NCBI GenBank assembly: GCA_037139415.1
Contig: JBAXGN010000006.1
Coordinates: forward strand, 16,512-80,511
Direction: 5' to 3'
From: Verrucomicrobiota bacterium
GTDB taxonomy: Bacteria; Verrucomicrobiota; Verrucomicrobiia; Limisphaerales; Fontisphaeraceae
Length of the DNA stretch: 64,000 nt
A program made the translations under genes and the position numbers. This document shows positions 15,994 to 25,648 of the stretch, piece by piece. Each line of letters begins with the position of its first letter. Within the stretch, counting starts at the first letter, position 1. The notes below the pieces were generated by a model. That model did not search any database. It was not told the origin of the DNA and worked only from the letters and a program-made list of their open reading frames with translations.

Positions 15994-17130
15994 CTATTGC
16001 CCGCGTTCAAGCCGGGTCAGCAATTCGTCGTTGGTCTTGTGCTTTTTGCAGGCGGCCAACAGCGTTTCCATGGCTTCCACTGGATTGAGGTCCACCATCA
16101 TGCGGCGGAGCTTGCGCACGGCTTCGATCTGGTTGGGCGGGAATAATTTTTCCTCTTTGCGGGTGCCGCTCTTGGGAATATCAATTGCCGGGAACAGGCG
16201 GCGATCGGAGAGTTTACGGTCCAGAATCAATTCCATGTTACCGGTGCCCTTAAATTCCTGAAAGATCAGTTCATCCATGCGGCTGCCGGTATCCACCAAC
16301 GCGGTGGCAATGATGGTCAGCGAGCCGCCGCCTTCAATTTTACGGGCGGAGGCAAACATCTTGCGGGGGATTTCCAGCGCACGGGCATCCACACCGCCGG
16401 TCATCGTGCGTCCGCTGCCGCCATGCACACTGTTGTAAGCGCGGGCGACGCGGGTGAGCGAATCAAGCAGCACAAACACATCCTTGCCCGACTCCACCAA
16501 GCGCCGGCAACGTTCAATCATGAACCGGGAGAGGCGCACATGGGTTTCCAAATCCTGATCATTGGAAGAGGCCACCACTTCCGCTTTGACGGAGCGTTGG
16601 AAATCGGTCACTTCCTCGGGGCGTTCGTCAATCAGCAGCACCAGCACCTGGACTTCGGGGTGATTCGCGGCCACTGCGTTGGCAATCTGCTTGAGTACCG
16701 TGGTTTTGCCCGTGCGCGGCGGAGCCACAATCAACCCGCGGGTACCCTTGCCAATCGGGGTCACCAAGTCAATGATGCGGCTCTCGAGCAGGTCGGGGGT
16801 AGTTTCCAATTTGAATTTCTCGATGGGATCAATGGTGGTCAAGTTTTCATACCGGACTGATTTGGTATAATCGGAAAACGGCATCCCGTTCACCTTGTCC
16901 ACCGTTTTCAACTGCGGACTGCTGCCGCGATGCGGGGGTTGCAAAGCACCTTCCACTTGGCACCCTTCCCGCAGGAAGCTCTTCTTGATGGTGTCCGGGG
17001 TGACGAAAATATCGGTCGGCTTGGGCTGAAAATGCCCCTGTTGTGACCGCAGGAACCCGAAGCCCTTTTCGGAAATTTCAAGAAAACCGGAACCTGTTTC
17101 CGGTATGTTGGCGCTTTGCGCTGTACTCAT
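15994..17130 (-). CDS. rho: Transcription termination factor Rho
   Basis: Hexameric RNA-dependent ATPase that releases RNA polymerase from transcripts. An N-terminal cold-shock-like RNA-binding domain (EKGFGFLRS near 21-29) leads to the ATPase core with Walker A PPRTGKTT (137-144), Walker B LVLLIDERPEEVTDF, the Q-loop GRTMTGGVDA and the C-terminal R-loop/arginine region KGTGNMELILDRKLSDRRLF. The chosen start is the ATG at 17130 (MSTAQSANIPETG); in-frame codons upstream to 17208 read promoter DNA. At 378 residues it is short because it lacks most of the N-terminal helix bundle of E. coli Rho (419 residues). A WYL regulator gene lies downstream. Confidence 0.95.
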   Translation of the reverse strand: MSTAQSANIPETGSGFLEISEKGFGFLRSQQGHFQPKPTDIFVTPDTIKKSFLREGCQVEGALQPPHRGSSPQLKTVDKVNGMPFSDYTKSVRYENLTTIDPIEKFKLETTPDLLESRIIDLVTPIGKGTRGLIVAPPRTGKTTVLKQIANAVAANHPEVQVLVLLIDERPEEVTDFQRSVKAEVVASSNDQDLETHVRLSRFMIERCRRLVESGKDVFVLLDSLTRVARAYNSVHGGSGRTMTGGVDARALEIPRKMFASARKIEGGGSLTIIATALVDTGSRMDELIFQEFKGTGNMELILDRKLSDRRLFPAIDIPKSGTRKEEKLFPPNQIEAVRKLRRMMVDLNPVEAMETLLAACKKHKTNDELLTRLERGQ

Positions 17131-17450
17131 ATTTGTTACTTTTTTATGCAAACGTTGGTGTCGTCTTGGGTTTAAAAAAACTACCCTTCGAACTCTTGAA
17201 TGAATCATGGAACAAACTGGCGAACCGAATAGCTTAAAAAACGAGCCCGCCGCCAGATATTGACCTGCGACGTGCCCAAGCTAACGCCATTTAACGTGGC
17301 GTGCAACTAAATTTTTCCAGAATTTTGCGAGGCTAGTCACAAGCCCCCGTTGAGATTGGTCGCAATTTGACCGGATTAACACTACCAAAACAGCCTACGG
17401 CAGCCTTGATTCGCCCAAAGGTTCACCTTGGGGGTGAGACTCGCAAGGGG
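17131..17450. other. Upstream region of rho, 320 bp
   Basis: Lies between the start of rho and the 3' end of cysK. It presumably contains the rho promoter and leader. A partial stem from CCCAAGGT/ACCTTTGGG near 17415-17435 could be the end of the cysK transcript. No gene is supported. Confidence 0.5.
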
Positions 17451-18434
17451 TTAAGCCCCCACTTCCGCCCGTGCCTCGGCAGCGAGTGGCGTGCTCAGAT
17501 AACGCTCTCCCGTTGAACAGGCGATGGTAACAATCAATTTGCCCTTATTTTCTGGCAATTTGGCCAGTTCGATTGCTGCCCAGACATTGGCGCCGGTGGA
17601 AATTCCTACCAAGATACCCTCTTCCTTTGCCAGTCGTCTTGCCATTGCAAATGCGTCATCATTAGCTACTTGCACGCATTCAACAATTTGAGGATTGCCT
17701 TTGCTGTCTTTCAAATGGAGGTTTTTGGGCACGAATCCGGCACCCGTACCCTGAATCTTGTGCGGGCCTGGTTTGATTGGCTGTCCGGCCAGCGTCTGGG
17801 AGATCACCGGAGAGTCCTTGGGTTCCACAGCGACCGCTTTGAAACTGGCACGCAGCGGTTTGATGGTTTCCGTGATGCCGGTGATGGTGCCGCCAGTGCC
17901 CACCGCCGAAACTAAAATATCCACTTTACCATCTGTGTCTTCCCAAATTTCCTTGGCGGTCGTTTGGCGATGGATTTCCGGGTTGGCAGGATTATCAAAT
18001 TGCATTGGTATCCAGGCATTTTTCGTTTCCTTGGCAATTTGTTCGGCTCGGGAAATAGCACCGCGCATGCCCTCAGCGCCGGGCGTCAGGACCAGTTTCG
18101 CACCAAGCATTGCCAGCAGCGTGCGCCGCTCCAGCGACATGGTTTCTGGCATGGTCAGGATCAATTTATACCCTCTGGCGGCGCAGACGAAAGCCAGGGC
18201 GATCCCGGTATTTCCGCTGGTGGGCTCGACAATGACGGTGTCCTTGGTGACTAAGCCACGCTTCTCCGCATCAGCAATCATGGACATGCCAATGCGATCT
18301 TTGACACTGCCCAAGGGATTAAAAAACTCGCATTTCAGTAAAATGGTGGCTGGCAGACCAGCCGTAACCTTGTTCAGGCGCACCAAAGGGGTGCGACCAA
18401 CCGTTTCCACAATGTCGTTATAAATCTTACCCAT
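17451..18434 (-). CDS. cysK: Cysteine synthase A (O-acetylserine sulfhydrylase)
   Basis: A PLP enzyme that makes cysteine from O-acetylserine and sulfide. The PLP lysine is K45 in [11 protein letters not shown]; the substrate loop [16 protein letters not shown] and the phosphate-binding loop [13 protein letters not shown] follow. The start is the ATG at 18434 ([20 protein letters not shown]); codons farther upstream only extend an unconserved tail. Its 327 residues are close to the usual 310-320. The gene upstream on the same strand ends 72 bases before it, so it could be part of the same transcript. Confidence 0.95.
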   Translation of the reverse strand: MGKIYNDIVETVGRTPLVRLNKVTAGLPATILLKCEFFNPLGSVKDRIGMSMIADAEKRGLVTKDTVIVEPTSGNTGIALAFVCAARGYKLILTMPETMSLERRTLLAMLGAKLVLTPGAEGMRGAISRAEQIAKETKNAWIPMQFDNPANPEIHRQTTAKEIWEDTDGKVDILVSAVGTGGTITGITETIKPLRASFKAVAVEPKDSPVISQTLAGQPIKPGPHKIQGTGAGFVPKNLHLKDSKGNPQIVECVQVANDDAFAMARRLAKEEGILVGISTGANVWAAIELAKLPENKGKLIVTIACSTGERYLSTPLAAEARAEVGA

Positions 18435-18505
18435 AAGTGTTACATTAGTTATCTGATTGACTTGGTTAAAGTTGGTGTGGATTCGTATTTTTGCAAGTTT
18501 CTTTT

Positions 18506-19327
18506 TCACCAAAACGGATTATTCGTTTTCTCCTGTTCCACGGTGGTAAACGGACCATGCCCGGGACAGATCAAGGTTTCGTCAGGAAGCGAAAAAATCT
18601 GCTGGCGAACCTTGGCACGCGCCAATTCTCCGACCCCTGGGGCCTTGCCCATGGAGCCAGCGAAGAGGGCGTCTCCCACGATGGCCAAATTCGGCGCGTC
18701 TTCGGGCCAGTTGCCAACGATATAGGTGACGCCGTCTTCCGCGTGTCCGGGCGTATCACGATTGGTGATGCGCAAGCTGCCGAGATGGAGAAAGTCATTC
18801 GCCCGGTTGCGGTGCTGAGGCAGCGCCTCTTTGGCGCCGGTATGCAATAACGCGCGCGGGAACTTTTCCCGGATGGCTGGCAGGCATTGTTGGTGGTCGA
18901 AGTGCGAATGGGTAATGAAGAGGTGTTTCAGTTGCAGGTCATTTTCCTGGATGGCCTGGAAAATCGGTTCGGGAGTCAAGCCGGTGTCAAACAATGCGGC
19001 TTCCCGGGTGACCTCATCCCAAATCAAATAGCAATGCACGCGGAAACCGTCATCACCGGTGGTAAGGCGGCGCATTTCCCGCCAGATGGATAAATCAGGC
19101 TCCGGTGGGGTCCAGCCGTCGGCAATGCGCTGAAGCTTTTCGGGATTTAATCCCAGCAGTTTGGCGGCGTTGGCCAGCTTGGCGTGTTTGGGAAGATCGC
19201 CATTTTCCTCGAATATCTGCAATTCCGGCAAGGGCAGTCCGATGGCTTGGGCGACCGCCTCGGCGGTTACCCCATTCATCTGGCGCGCTTTGCGAATGAT
19301 ATCACCCACATGATCTTCCAAATTCAT
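18506..19327 (-). CDS. HTH-metallo-beta-lactamase fusion hydrolase
   Basis: A 273-residue fusion. Residues about 5-70 form a Cro/CI-type helix-turn-helix ([20 protein letters not shown], then LAKLLGL-like turns). Residues about 90-265 form a metallo-beta-lactamase fold of the glyoxalase-II-like group with the zinc motif [11 protein letters not shown] (138-147), further metal ligands at [15 protein letters not shown] and [12 protein letters not shown], and the final [10 protein letters not shown]. The hydrolase part most resembles hydroxyacylglutathione-hydrolase or persulfide-dioxygenase relatives. DNA binding fused to a hydrolase suggests a metabolite-gated regulator or a regulator descended from one; this is inference. 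It lies upstream of cysK, so a link with sulfur or thiol metabolism is possible. Confidence 0.75.
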   Translation of the reverse strand: MNLEDHVGDIIRKARQMNGVTAEAVAQAIGLPLPELQIFEENGDLPKHAKLANAAKLLGLNPEKLQRIADGWTPPEPDLSIWREMRRLTTGDDGFRVHCYLIWDEVTREAALFDTGLTPEPIFQAIQENDLQLKHLFITHSHFDHQQCLPAIREKFPRALLHTGAKEALPQHRNRANDFLHLGSLRITNRDTPGHAEDGVTYIVGNWPEDAPNLAIVGDALFAGSMGKAPGVGELARAKVRQQIFSLPDETLICPGHGPFTTVEQEKTNNPFW

Positions 19328-19436
19328 GGAGAGGAATTTAGCGTGAAGTGAGGTTTCGTCCAGTCTGGAGATGCGGAGAAATGCACTTTTATCAAAGCGC
19401 CGCCTTGAAAAAGTGAATTACTGCCATTGGGGGGGA

Positions 19437-21305
19437 TTAAGGCTGGCGGAAGGTTTTGCCTGCTTTGTACAATTCCATCAGGGTTCGGTTATTTTCCACG
19501 AGGGGAGTTACGCCCTGTTCCACGGAGATATCCACTGCCCGTTGAGCGGTTTTCACTGCCTGCTTGAAGTCGCCGGTCTCCGCATAAGCGGCGGCCAAGG
19601 TCCCGACCATGGACGGATAGCGGTAGCCCGTCAGGGAACAGGCATGGAGGGCGTGGCGAACCGCTTCGGCGCCATTGCGCACGCGGCTGTCTTTGGCGGT
19701 TGCCAAGCTCCACGCCAGATTGTTCAGCGCCTCTGGATAATCAGGGTGCAACTTTACGGCTTGGGTCAAATGCAGCACCACGTTGACTTTGTTGGTGGTA
19801 ACGGCGTCCAGAAAGGAACCTAACGCAAACTGGGCGGCGGCTGATTGGGGGCGTATTTTGACGGCTCCCAGAAAGCAGGCATACGTTTCCTCGGGTTTGT
19901 TTTCCTGCGCGCTCAATTCGCCAACATTCAGAATGCATTGGACGCGATTCGGCGATATTTTTGCCGATGCCAGGAACGCTTTTTTGGCCTCGTCGGTACG
20001 CCCTTCCGCCATGAGTGCTTTGCCCCAGAAAAGCAGCGCGGTGGCGTTATACTGGGTCCGGTCATTGGCGTGGGTAAACAAGGCGCGGCTGTTGCTCCAG
20101 TAACGAAGTTGGTAGTGGTTCAAGCAGACGCACGCGATTATCAGGCCGGTGCCTGCCAACCCCCAGAGGGTGGCTTGGTGTGGTTGCTGTTCCGCGCGAT
20201 CCCGCAGCCACCAGCTCACCAGGATTACCATGCCGATCAGCGGGTAATACATGAAATGATCCGCCAACGGTTGTTCGCTAATTTGCACCAGGCCGATGAC
20301 TGGCAGCAACAGCGCAAACAACCAAAGCCATCCGGCCCGCAAGAAGGGCTGGCGCTGCGCATACGAGAATAGGAAGGCGGTGAGCGAGACCAACGAGAAA
20401 GCCGCAATCAGTGCCACCACCACCGAGATGGGCGGCCAGGGATAGACCACGACGAGCGGGTCCGGCCAGAATACCTTGCCCACATACCGCAGGGATGCCA
20501 GCGGGGTGTTAAGTAACCGTGTGAAAAATGGCACGGATAAGACGTCCTCAGAAGCTTTATAAAAACGCACCGCTTGCACCGACAGAAGCAGCGCGACGCC
20601 GGAGAGGATCAGGAAGGGGATTTTTTCCATCCAGAAGTGGCGCCATCCGGGCGCGTGGTCGCCGTGAGTCTGGGAGTTCCCCCGATTCAACGGCCAGGCA
20701 TCCAGCACCAGCAGCCCGAGCGGCAACGTCAACAGCCAAGGATTGGCCATCAGGGCTAGGGCGAAACACAGCACCGCCAGGATGTATTGCAACCATCGGG
20801 TTTTGGTTCCCCGCGTGTATCCGGCATAGCACCAGACACACCCGAGGGCAAAGAAGAGGCCCAGCACCTGTTTGCGTTCGGCCACCCAGGCCACCGATTC
20901 GATATTCAGCGGATGCACCGCGAACAGGCCCGCAGCCAGCGCGCTGGTCCACAGATGACCGGTTAACCGGAACAGCAGCCAGAACAGCAACACCACATTG
21001 GCGGAGTGGAGAATGATGTTGATCGCGTGCTGGCCAAACGGGCCGCTGCCAAACCATTGGCAACCGAGCATCCAGGAAATTCGTGTGAGCGGCTGCCATA
21101 CCCCGCCATCAAAAGAACGCCACGCCCAAGCCAGGCTTCCCTCGTGAACGCCGCTGAGAACAATCAAGTTGTTGCTGACGGACTCCGGATCAAGGCAGTT
21201 CAGATAATCGAAGCCCAAGAGCGGCCAGTATAATGCCAGCACGGCCACCAGCAGCGCAACGCTGAGCAGCCAGGGCCATAGACGTGTTTTCAATGGGTCA
21301 GCCAT
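19437..21305 (-). CDS. Multispanning membrane protein with C-terminal TPRs (TMTC/PMT-like)
   Basis: A 622-residue protein. The N-terminal ~400 residues hold about ten transmembrane helices with the signature AVHPLNIESVAWVAERKQVL and, early, WQPLTRISWML, which mark a family related to eukaryotic TMTC proteins and the GT-C glycosyltransferase fold. The C-terminal ~200 residues contain about five tetratricopeptide-type repeats (ALLFWGKALMAEGRTDEAKK; LAWSLATAKDSRVRNGAEAV; TLAAAYAETGDFKQAVKTAQ). Bacterial members are thought to be polyprenyl-sugar-dependent glycosyltransferases or related scaffold proteins; the substrate is unknown. It is divergent from the GT61 gene on its right. Confidence 0.8.
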   Translation of the reverse strand: MADPLKTRLWPWLLSVALLVAVLALYWPLLGFDYLNCLDPESVSNNLIVLSGVHEGSLAWAWRSFDGGVWQPLTRISWMLGCQWFGSGPFGQHAINIILHSANVVLLFWLLFRLTGHLWTSALAAGLFAVHPLNIESVAWVAERKQVLGLFFALGCVWCYAGYTRGTKTRWLQYILAVLCFALALMANPWLLTLPLGLLVLDAWPLNRGNSQTHGDHAPGWRHFWMEKIPFLILSGVALLLSVQAVRFYKASEDVLSVPFFTRLLNTPLASLRYVGKVFWPDPLVVVYPWPPISVVVALIAAFSLVSLTAFLFSYAQRQPFLRAGWLWLFALLLPVIGLVQISEQPLADHFMYYPLIGMVILVSWWLRDRAEQQPHQATLWGLAGTGLIIACVCLNHYQLRYWSNSRALFTHANDRTQYNATALLFWGKALMAEGRTDEAKKAFLASAKISPNRVQCILNVGELSAQENKPEETYACFLGAVKIRPQSAAAQFALGSFLDAVTTNKVNVVLHLTQAVKLHPDYPEALNNLAWSLATAKDSRVRNGAEAVRHALHACSLTGYRYPSMVGTLAAAYAETGDFKQAVKTAQRAVDISVEQGVTPLVENNRTLMELYKAGKTFRQP

Positions 21306-21577
21306 TCGTCATAAGGATTCCGATATTTGCTGTTTAGAAGCAAGGAGAAAGACAGCGGAAAACGTTGCAGTCTGGGATTTGAGACTTGACGGGGCAGGGG
21401 TGCCACAATAGTTTGCCGCGCATGGCCGTTATTGCAAGCCAGTGTTTCCTTGCCCCAAGTTTCGGCAAGGCTATGGAAAAGCGCCCCGCTGCCACAGTAT
21501 TGGCGGCGGGTGGTGGTTTTACCGGCGCGTGGTTCATGCTGGTTTTGTGACTGGGTCTGGCACGCCAATTTTCATCT

Positions 21578-22762
21578 ATGGGTCTTATCGTCAAACTCCG
21601 CACGCGCCTTCGGCGGTATCGCAAACTGGCGCTGGCCTGGAATAAATTTCATACGACGTTGCGCAAGTATTGGCTGCAAAGTTTCGCTATGCGGGCGTTG
21701 CGCAAGGTTTCCCCGGTAAATTCCCGGTTCGGCCCCGTTAAAGGCGTCTTTTCAGCGTATGAGGAGCTTCGTCAGGGGCGTTTGCGCGGGCGCATTCTGC
21801 TCCACGAGCAACCCACCCCGCCAGCCGCTCCGGATTCGTTGCGAAAACGCTGTCGCTTTGATAAGAAACAGGATGAGTGCCAGCCGTGGCCCATTTTTTG
21901 GAGTTACCATCCCGAAGCCCGTTTGGTGACTCAAACGCTGGCGTTACAGGATAATCAGAAGCGACTCTGCCTCGAGGCGGTCTTTCGGGATCATTTGCCA
22001 TACGACCCGGCTTATCAGTATCTGGTCTTGCCGAAGCCGGTGCGGTTGAAAGGGAACTGGACCAGTGTGGTTTCCCGGTGGCAGGACGGCTTTGGGCACT
22101 GGTTTTTTGATGTGGTCCCCCGGTTGGCACTGTTGGCCGAGTTCCCGCCCGACACGCAAATCCTGGCACCGCCTGAACTACCTGGTTACCAATGGGAAAC
22201 GTTGCGCTGGCTGGGTTTGGCCGAACGCGTGCGGCCTACCCCCGAGCGGCACCTGATCTTGGAACATTATTATTTCAGTCCGCCAACCATTCTCACCGGT
22301 TGTTATAATCCGTATGGGGTGTTTTTTTTGCGGCGCAGTTTTTTATGCCGGGCCGCCCGTGATTACGAGCCGCCACGCCGTTTTTTTGTGCGGCGGGTGG
22401 GTAAAACCCGGGGGATGCTGAATGAAGACGAGGTGGCGGCCTACCTAGAGCGGGCCGGATGGGCCATTGTGAACCCCGAAGGCATGCCGATGGAGAAGCA
22501 GATCAAATTATTTGCTGAGGCGGAGGCTGTTTGTGCTGCCCATGGTGCAGCCTTAACCCACTTGGTCTGGGCTCGCCCCGGCTGCCGGGTTTATGAAATC
22601 TGCGTGGATAACTATTTAAACGGCTGTTTTGAAGGTCTCGCGGAAGCGGTGGGGAGCCACTACCGCTTCATGGTATGCCCCGGCGACCGGGAAAATCAGT
22701 TTCACGTCAGTTTGGCCGAGTTGGAGAAGCTGTTGTTGCCAGAGGACCGCCCAACCCGTTAG
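21578..22762 (+). CDS. Glycosyltransferase family 61 protein
   Basis: A 394-residue cytosolic-type protein. The region GHWFFDVVPRLALLAEFPPD and the later AHGAALTHLVWARPGCRVYE match the GT61 (DUF563) family, the latter being the conserved His-Gly-Ala nucleotide-sugar site. GT61 enzymes transfer xylose or N-acetylglucosamine-like sugars in plants and build capsule or LPS sugars in bacteria. The N-terminal ~60 residues are basic. It is divergent from the TMTC-like gene and convergent with the deoxysugar genes, so it is a single-gene unit in a glycan-related neighbourhood. Donor and acceptor are unknown. Confidence 0.8.
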   Translation: MGLIVKLRTRLRRYRKLALAWNKFHTTLRKYWLQSFAMRALRKVSPVNSRFGPVKGVFSAYEELRQGRLRGRILLHEQPTPPAAPDSLRKRCRFDKKQDECQPWPIFWSYHPEARLVTQTLALQDNQKRLCLEAVFRDHLPYDPAYQYLVLPKPVRLKGNWTSVVSRWQDGFGHWFFDVVPRLALLAEFPPDTQILAPPELPGYQWETLRWLGLAERVRPTPERHLILEHYYFSPPTILTGCYNPYGVFFLRRSFLCRAARDYEPPRRFFVRRVGKTRGMLNEDEVAAYLERAGWAIVNPEGMPMEKQIKLFAEAEAVCAAHGAALTHLVWARPGCRVYEICVDNYLNGCFEGLAEAVGSHYRFMVCPGDRENQFHVSLAELEKLLLPEDRPTR

Positions 22763-22857
22763 CTCGGTTTCCAGACGTGGATCCGTTTATCCCCGGTCAT
22801 TTACGAGCGGGGTGCCCTTTCAACTTCGTCTCACTGCCAGAGGCCAGTTTGGGGCGC

Positions 22858-23346
22858 TCAGCCGTCGCACCGGACGTTCCAATCGTACGGGATATCATTT
22901 TCAAAGGGCGGGATTCGATATTCATCCGGCGCTTTATAATCATATAGCTCGGTGCAGGTGTTCACAATAATCGCTTCCGTCTCCCCAATGCCCTTAAACC
23001 CGTGGACTACCCCGTTGGGAATCTTGACGAGGATTGGATTATGCTCGCCCAGGAAGAATTCATTGACCATTTTGTAAGTCGGGCCGGCCTCGCGATAATC
23101 ACACAAGACCAATTTGATCATCCCCTTTACCACGGCGAAATTATCAATTTGCTGTTTGTGATAATGCCACGCTTTGACCACTCCGGGATAGGCGGTGGTA
23201 ATATAAACCTGGCCAAACTTCACGAAATCCGGGTCGTCACAGCGTAATATTTCCATCAAACGTCCGCGTTCGTCAGCGATCACTTTCAAGTTCTTGACGA
23301 CGACGCCCTCAATTCTTTTCCGGTCGGGTAGTTTAAATTGCTTCAT
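22858..23346 (-). CDS. RmlC-like cupin sugar epimerase
   Basis: A 162-residue cupin protein related to dTDP-4-dehydrorhamnose 3,5-epimerase: ADERGRLMEILR near 24-35, the catalytic-histidine region KAWHYHKQQIDNFAVVKG and IPNGVVHGFKGIG near 108-120. It should epimerise a nucleotide-linked 4-keto sugar. Its start is 14 bases downstream of the stop of the upstream reductase gene on the same strand, so the two act as a pair. The proteins that normally make the 4-keto sugar (RmlA, RmlB) are not in the window. WxcM-type sugar isomerases are a possible alternative assignment. Confidence 0.8.
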   Translation of the reverse strand: MKQFKLPDRKRIEGVVVKNLKVIADERGRLMEILRCDDPDFVKFGQVYITTAYPGVVKAWHYHKQQIDNFAVVKGMIKLVLCDYREAGPTYKMVNEFFLGEHNPILVKIPNGVVHGFKGIGETEAIIVNTCTELYDYKAPDEYRIPPFENDIPYDWNVRCDG

Positions 23347-23360
23347 AGAATTTGTTCACG

Positions 23361-24245
23361 TTAAATCGGTTTTTCGCCCAGCACGATGCCGACACCTTCC
23401 CTGACGCCCACGGTGTAAATGCCCAGCCGGGTGTTGATTTTGTTTAGATTATAGGTGGTGTTCGCCGGACGCGGAGCGATGGAGGGGAAAAAAGAGGAGG
23501 GGACTGGTTGGATGAGGGACCGCGGCGCCTTTACGGCATCCGCGACCGCATAGGCGAAATCAACGGTGGGAATAATATCCTTCCCGGCGACGTTGAAAAT
23601 CTCGCCATAAGCCTGTTGGCGGATCGCTTCCCAAACCACTTTGGCGCAGTCCGCGTTATATAACGGCTGGGTGATGATATCATTGACCACCTGGCAGGTT
23701 TGTCCGGCGCGGAACTTATCGCGCCATACGGTCACCCAGTTACCCCGGCGACCTTGATTGGGGATGCCATACATCAAGATGGGCCGGATAATGATCCAAT
23801 CTATCTTGCTGTATTTCACGGCATACTCCGCCCCGGCCTTCGAGATGCCATAATAGTTTATGGGCGATAACAAATCATCATCCGAATACGGGGCCTTGTG
23901 TCCGTCAAAGACGGCGTTGGTGGAGATATTGACCAGCTTGCAGTTAATATCCGCGCACAATTTTATCAAATCAATGGTGGCGCTCAGGTTGATGTTGATC
24001 GCCTCATGGTGGTTCTTTTGGGCGTAATCAACATTACCGATGGCCGCGCAATGAATGATGATGTCCGGCTTGATGCTGTAGATTAAATCCAGTCCGGCTC
24101 CCGTGGTCAGATTAAGGCTGTACCAGTTGCCAATGGCGTCGGGATGGTGATTGCAGGTGAATTTGTGTAATTCATGCTCGGCGGGCGCTAATGCGATTAA
24201 CGCCTTGCCAAGCAATCCTGCCGCGCCGGTGATTACGATTTTCAC
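23361..24245 (-). CDS. RmlD-like NAD(P)-dependent sugar reductase
   Basis: A 294-residue short-chain dehydrogenase/reductase of the extended type. The NAD(P) site is ITGAAGLLGKAL (5-16) and the catalytic Tyr-Lys pair is in NYYGISKAGAEY (about 129-140). It resembles dTDP-4-dehydrorhamnose reductase (RmlD), which reduces the C4 keto group of the sugar made by the RmlC-like partner. The start is the GTG at 24245. The codon use and AT-rich wobble positions (many ATT/ATA isoleucines) differ somewhat from the flanking genes, hinting at transfer. Rhamnose or a related 6-deoxyhexose is the likely product; exact specificity is unknown. Confidence 0.8.
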   Translation of the reverse strand: MKIVITGAAGLLGKALIALAPAEHELHKFTCNHHPDAIGNWYSLNLTTGAGLDLIYSIKPDIIIHCAAIGNVDYAQKNHHEAININLSATIDLIKLCADINCKLVNISTNAVFDGHKAPYSDDDLLSPINYYGISKAGAEYAVKYSKIDWIIIRPILMYGIPNQGRRGNWVTVWRDKFRAGQTCQVVNDIITQPLYNADCAKVVWEAIRQQAYGEIFNVAGKDIIPTVDFAYAVADAVKAPRSLIQPVPSSFFPSIAPRPANTTYNLNKINTRLGIYTVGVREGVGIVLGEKPI

Positions 24246-24604
24246 GTGGGTGGTTTGAATTAACGAATCAATGCTTCCGCTTCGCCACCCGGTGGTCCGC
24301 CACTTCGGTGCGTTGCTGCTGCGTTACGGTATGCTGTCTGGTCGCCATTGTGTGCCAATTACCAAAAATGCGGATGCCGCAATTCTGGGCATCCCGGTTA
24401 GTGATGGGAAGGTGCGAGTGTCACGGCCTCGGGGTTTCGTCACCCGAGGTGCTGTGGGGCAAGCGCGGCACTTCCCGTTCACGATCCGGTTGGCAAACTA
24501 GCTTTGTCCTGATCGGGCGTCAATTCCAAACTCTAAAGCTGGGAGTTGCGGTTGGTTTGAAGAAACGATTGCGGATTGCTGGAATTCCCCTTAAACTTCA
24601 CTTT
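24246..24604. other. Divergent intergenic region, 359 bp
   Basis: Shared upstream region of the RmlD-like gene (left) and the dehydrogenase operon (right). It is GC-rich with no recognisable gene; an in-frame leftward extension of the E1alpha gene through it has no conserved content. Confidence 0.45.
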
Positions 24605-25648
24605 ATGCAAGGTTCGAGTGGCGCATCCACCAACGCTGGCCCCGAGGCAGCGCGACAACGGTACCTCCAGGCATATCGCTGGATGTGCCTGGCGCGGGTA
24701 TTGGAAGAAACCATGGCCAGTTTGTATCGCGGCGGGGCGATCCATGGTGGCGTGTTCATGGGGCGCGGCCAGGAGGCGCTCAGCGTGGCGCTGGGCATCC
24801 GTCTCAAACGCGGGGATGTCTATGCCCCTTTGATCCGGGATCAGGCGGGACGCCTGGCCTTTGGCGAAACCGTTCTGGACGCGCTGCGCACCGCTTTGGG
24901 TTCTGCTGCCGGGCCGATGCGCGGGCGCGACGGGAATGTCCACCGTGGACGCCCGCGGGAGGGACTCTACCCGATGATCAGCCATTTGGGGGCCATGATT
25001 TCAGTGGTCAGCGGGGCGCTGATGGCCCGGCGGATGATCGGTGAAGCCGGGGTCGTGGGGGCGACGTGCATTGGGGATGGTGGCACTTCCACTGGCGCGT
25101 TTCACGAGGCCATGAACCAGGCCACAGTGGAAAAGTTACCCCTGGTGGTTGTGATTGCTGATAATCAGTACGCCTATTCCACCCCCGCCAGCAAGCAATA
25201 CGCCTGCCGTTCTTTGGTGGATCGGGCGATTGGCTATGGGTTGAAGGGGGAAGTGGTGGATGGCACCGATCTGGCCGCTTGTCTTGAAATGATCGGCGGG
25301 GCGGTGGAACGCGCCCGGGCCGGGCAGGGGCCGCAGATGATTGTCGGACACCTGCTGAGATTGTGCGGCCACGGCGAGCATGATGATGCCAGTTATGTGG
25401 ACCCGGCGCTGAAACAATCCGCCGCTGGTCGCGATTGTCTTAAAGTCGCAGAAGACTATCTATGCCAACAAGATATGGCGACGCGGGAAGAGATTGACCG
25501 TTGGCGGGTGGAAGCCGTAAAGCAAGTGAATGCGGCGGTGGCCGTGGTGCAGCGCGAAAGCGCGCCGGATCCGTTCCGCGAGGAATGGTGTGCACTATCC
25601 AACCGGCGATTGTTGGACCTGCAACACAATGGAGGGCTGGCGACATGA
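24605..25648 (+). CDS. 2-oxoacid dehydrogenase E1 component, alpha subunit
   Basis: A 347-residue thiamine-diphosphate enzyme half. The ThDP/Mg motif GDGGTSTGAFHEAMNQATVE (GDG to about 30 residues later D-N) is clear, as are the E1alpha features GRDGNVHRG and YSTPASKQYACRSLVDRAIG (phosphorylation-loop-like region). It decarboxylates a 2-oxoacid and passes the acyl group to E2. The start is the ATG at 24605; longer in-frame readings to 24308 have no conserved content. It overlaps E1beta by 4 bases (ATGA), showing translational coupling. Whether the substrate is pyruvate, acetoin or a branched-chain oxoacid cannot be told from sequence; the operon has no E3. Confidence 0.88.
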   Translation: MQGSSGASTNAGPEAARQRYLQAYRWMCLARVLEETMASLYRGGAIHGGVFMGRGQEALSVALGIRLKRGDVYAPLIRDQAGRLAFGETVLDALRTALGSAAGPMRGRDGNVHRGRPREGLYPMISHLGAMISVVSGALMARRMIGEAGVVGATCIGDGGTSTGAFHEAMNQATVEKLPLVVVIADNQYAYSTPASKQYACRSLVDRAIGYGLKGEVVDGTDLAACLEMIGGAVERARAGQGPQMIVGHLLRLCGHGEHDDASYVDPALKQSAAGRDCLKVAEDYLCQQDMATREEIDRWRVEAVKQVNAAVAVVQRESAPDPFREEWCALSNRRLLDLQHNGGLAT

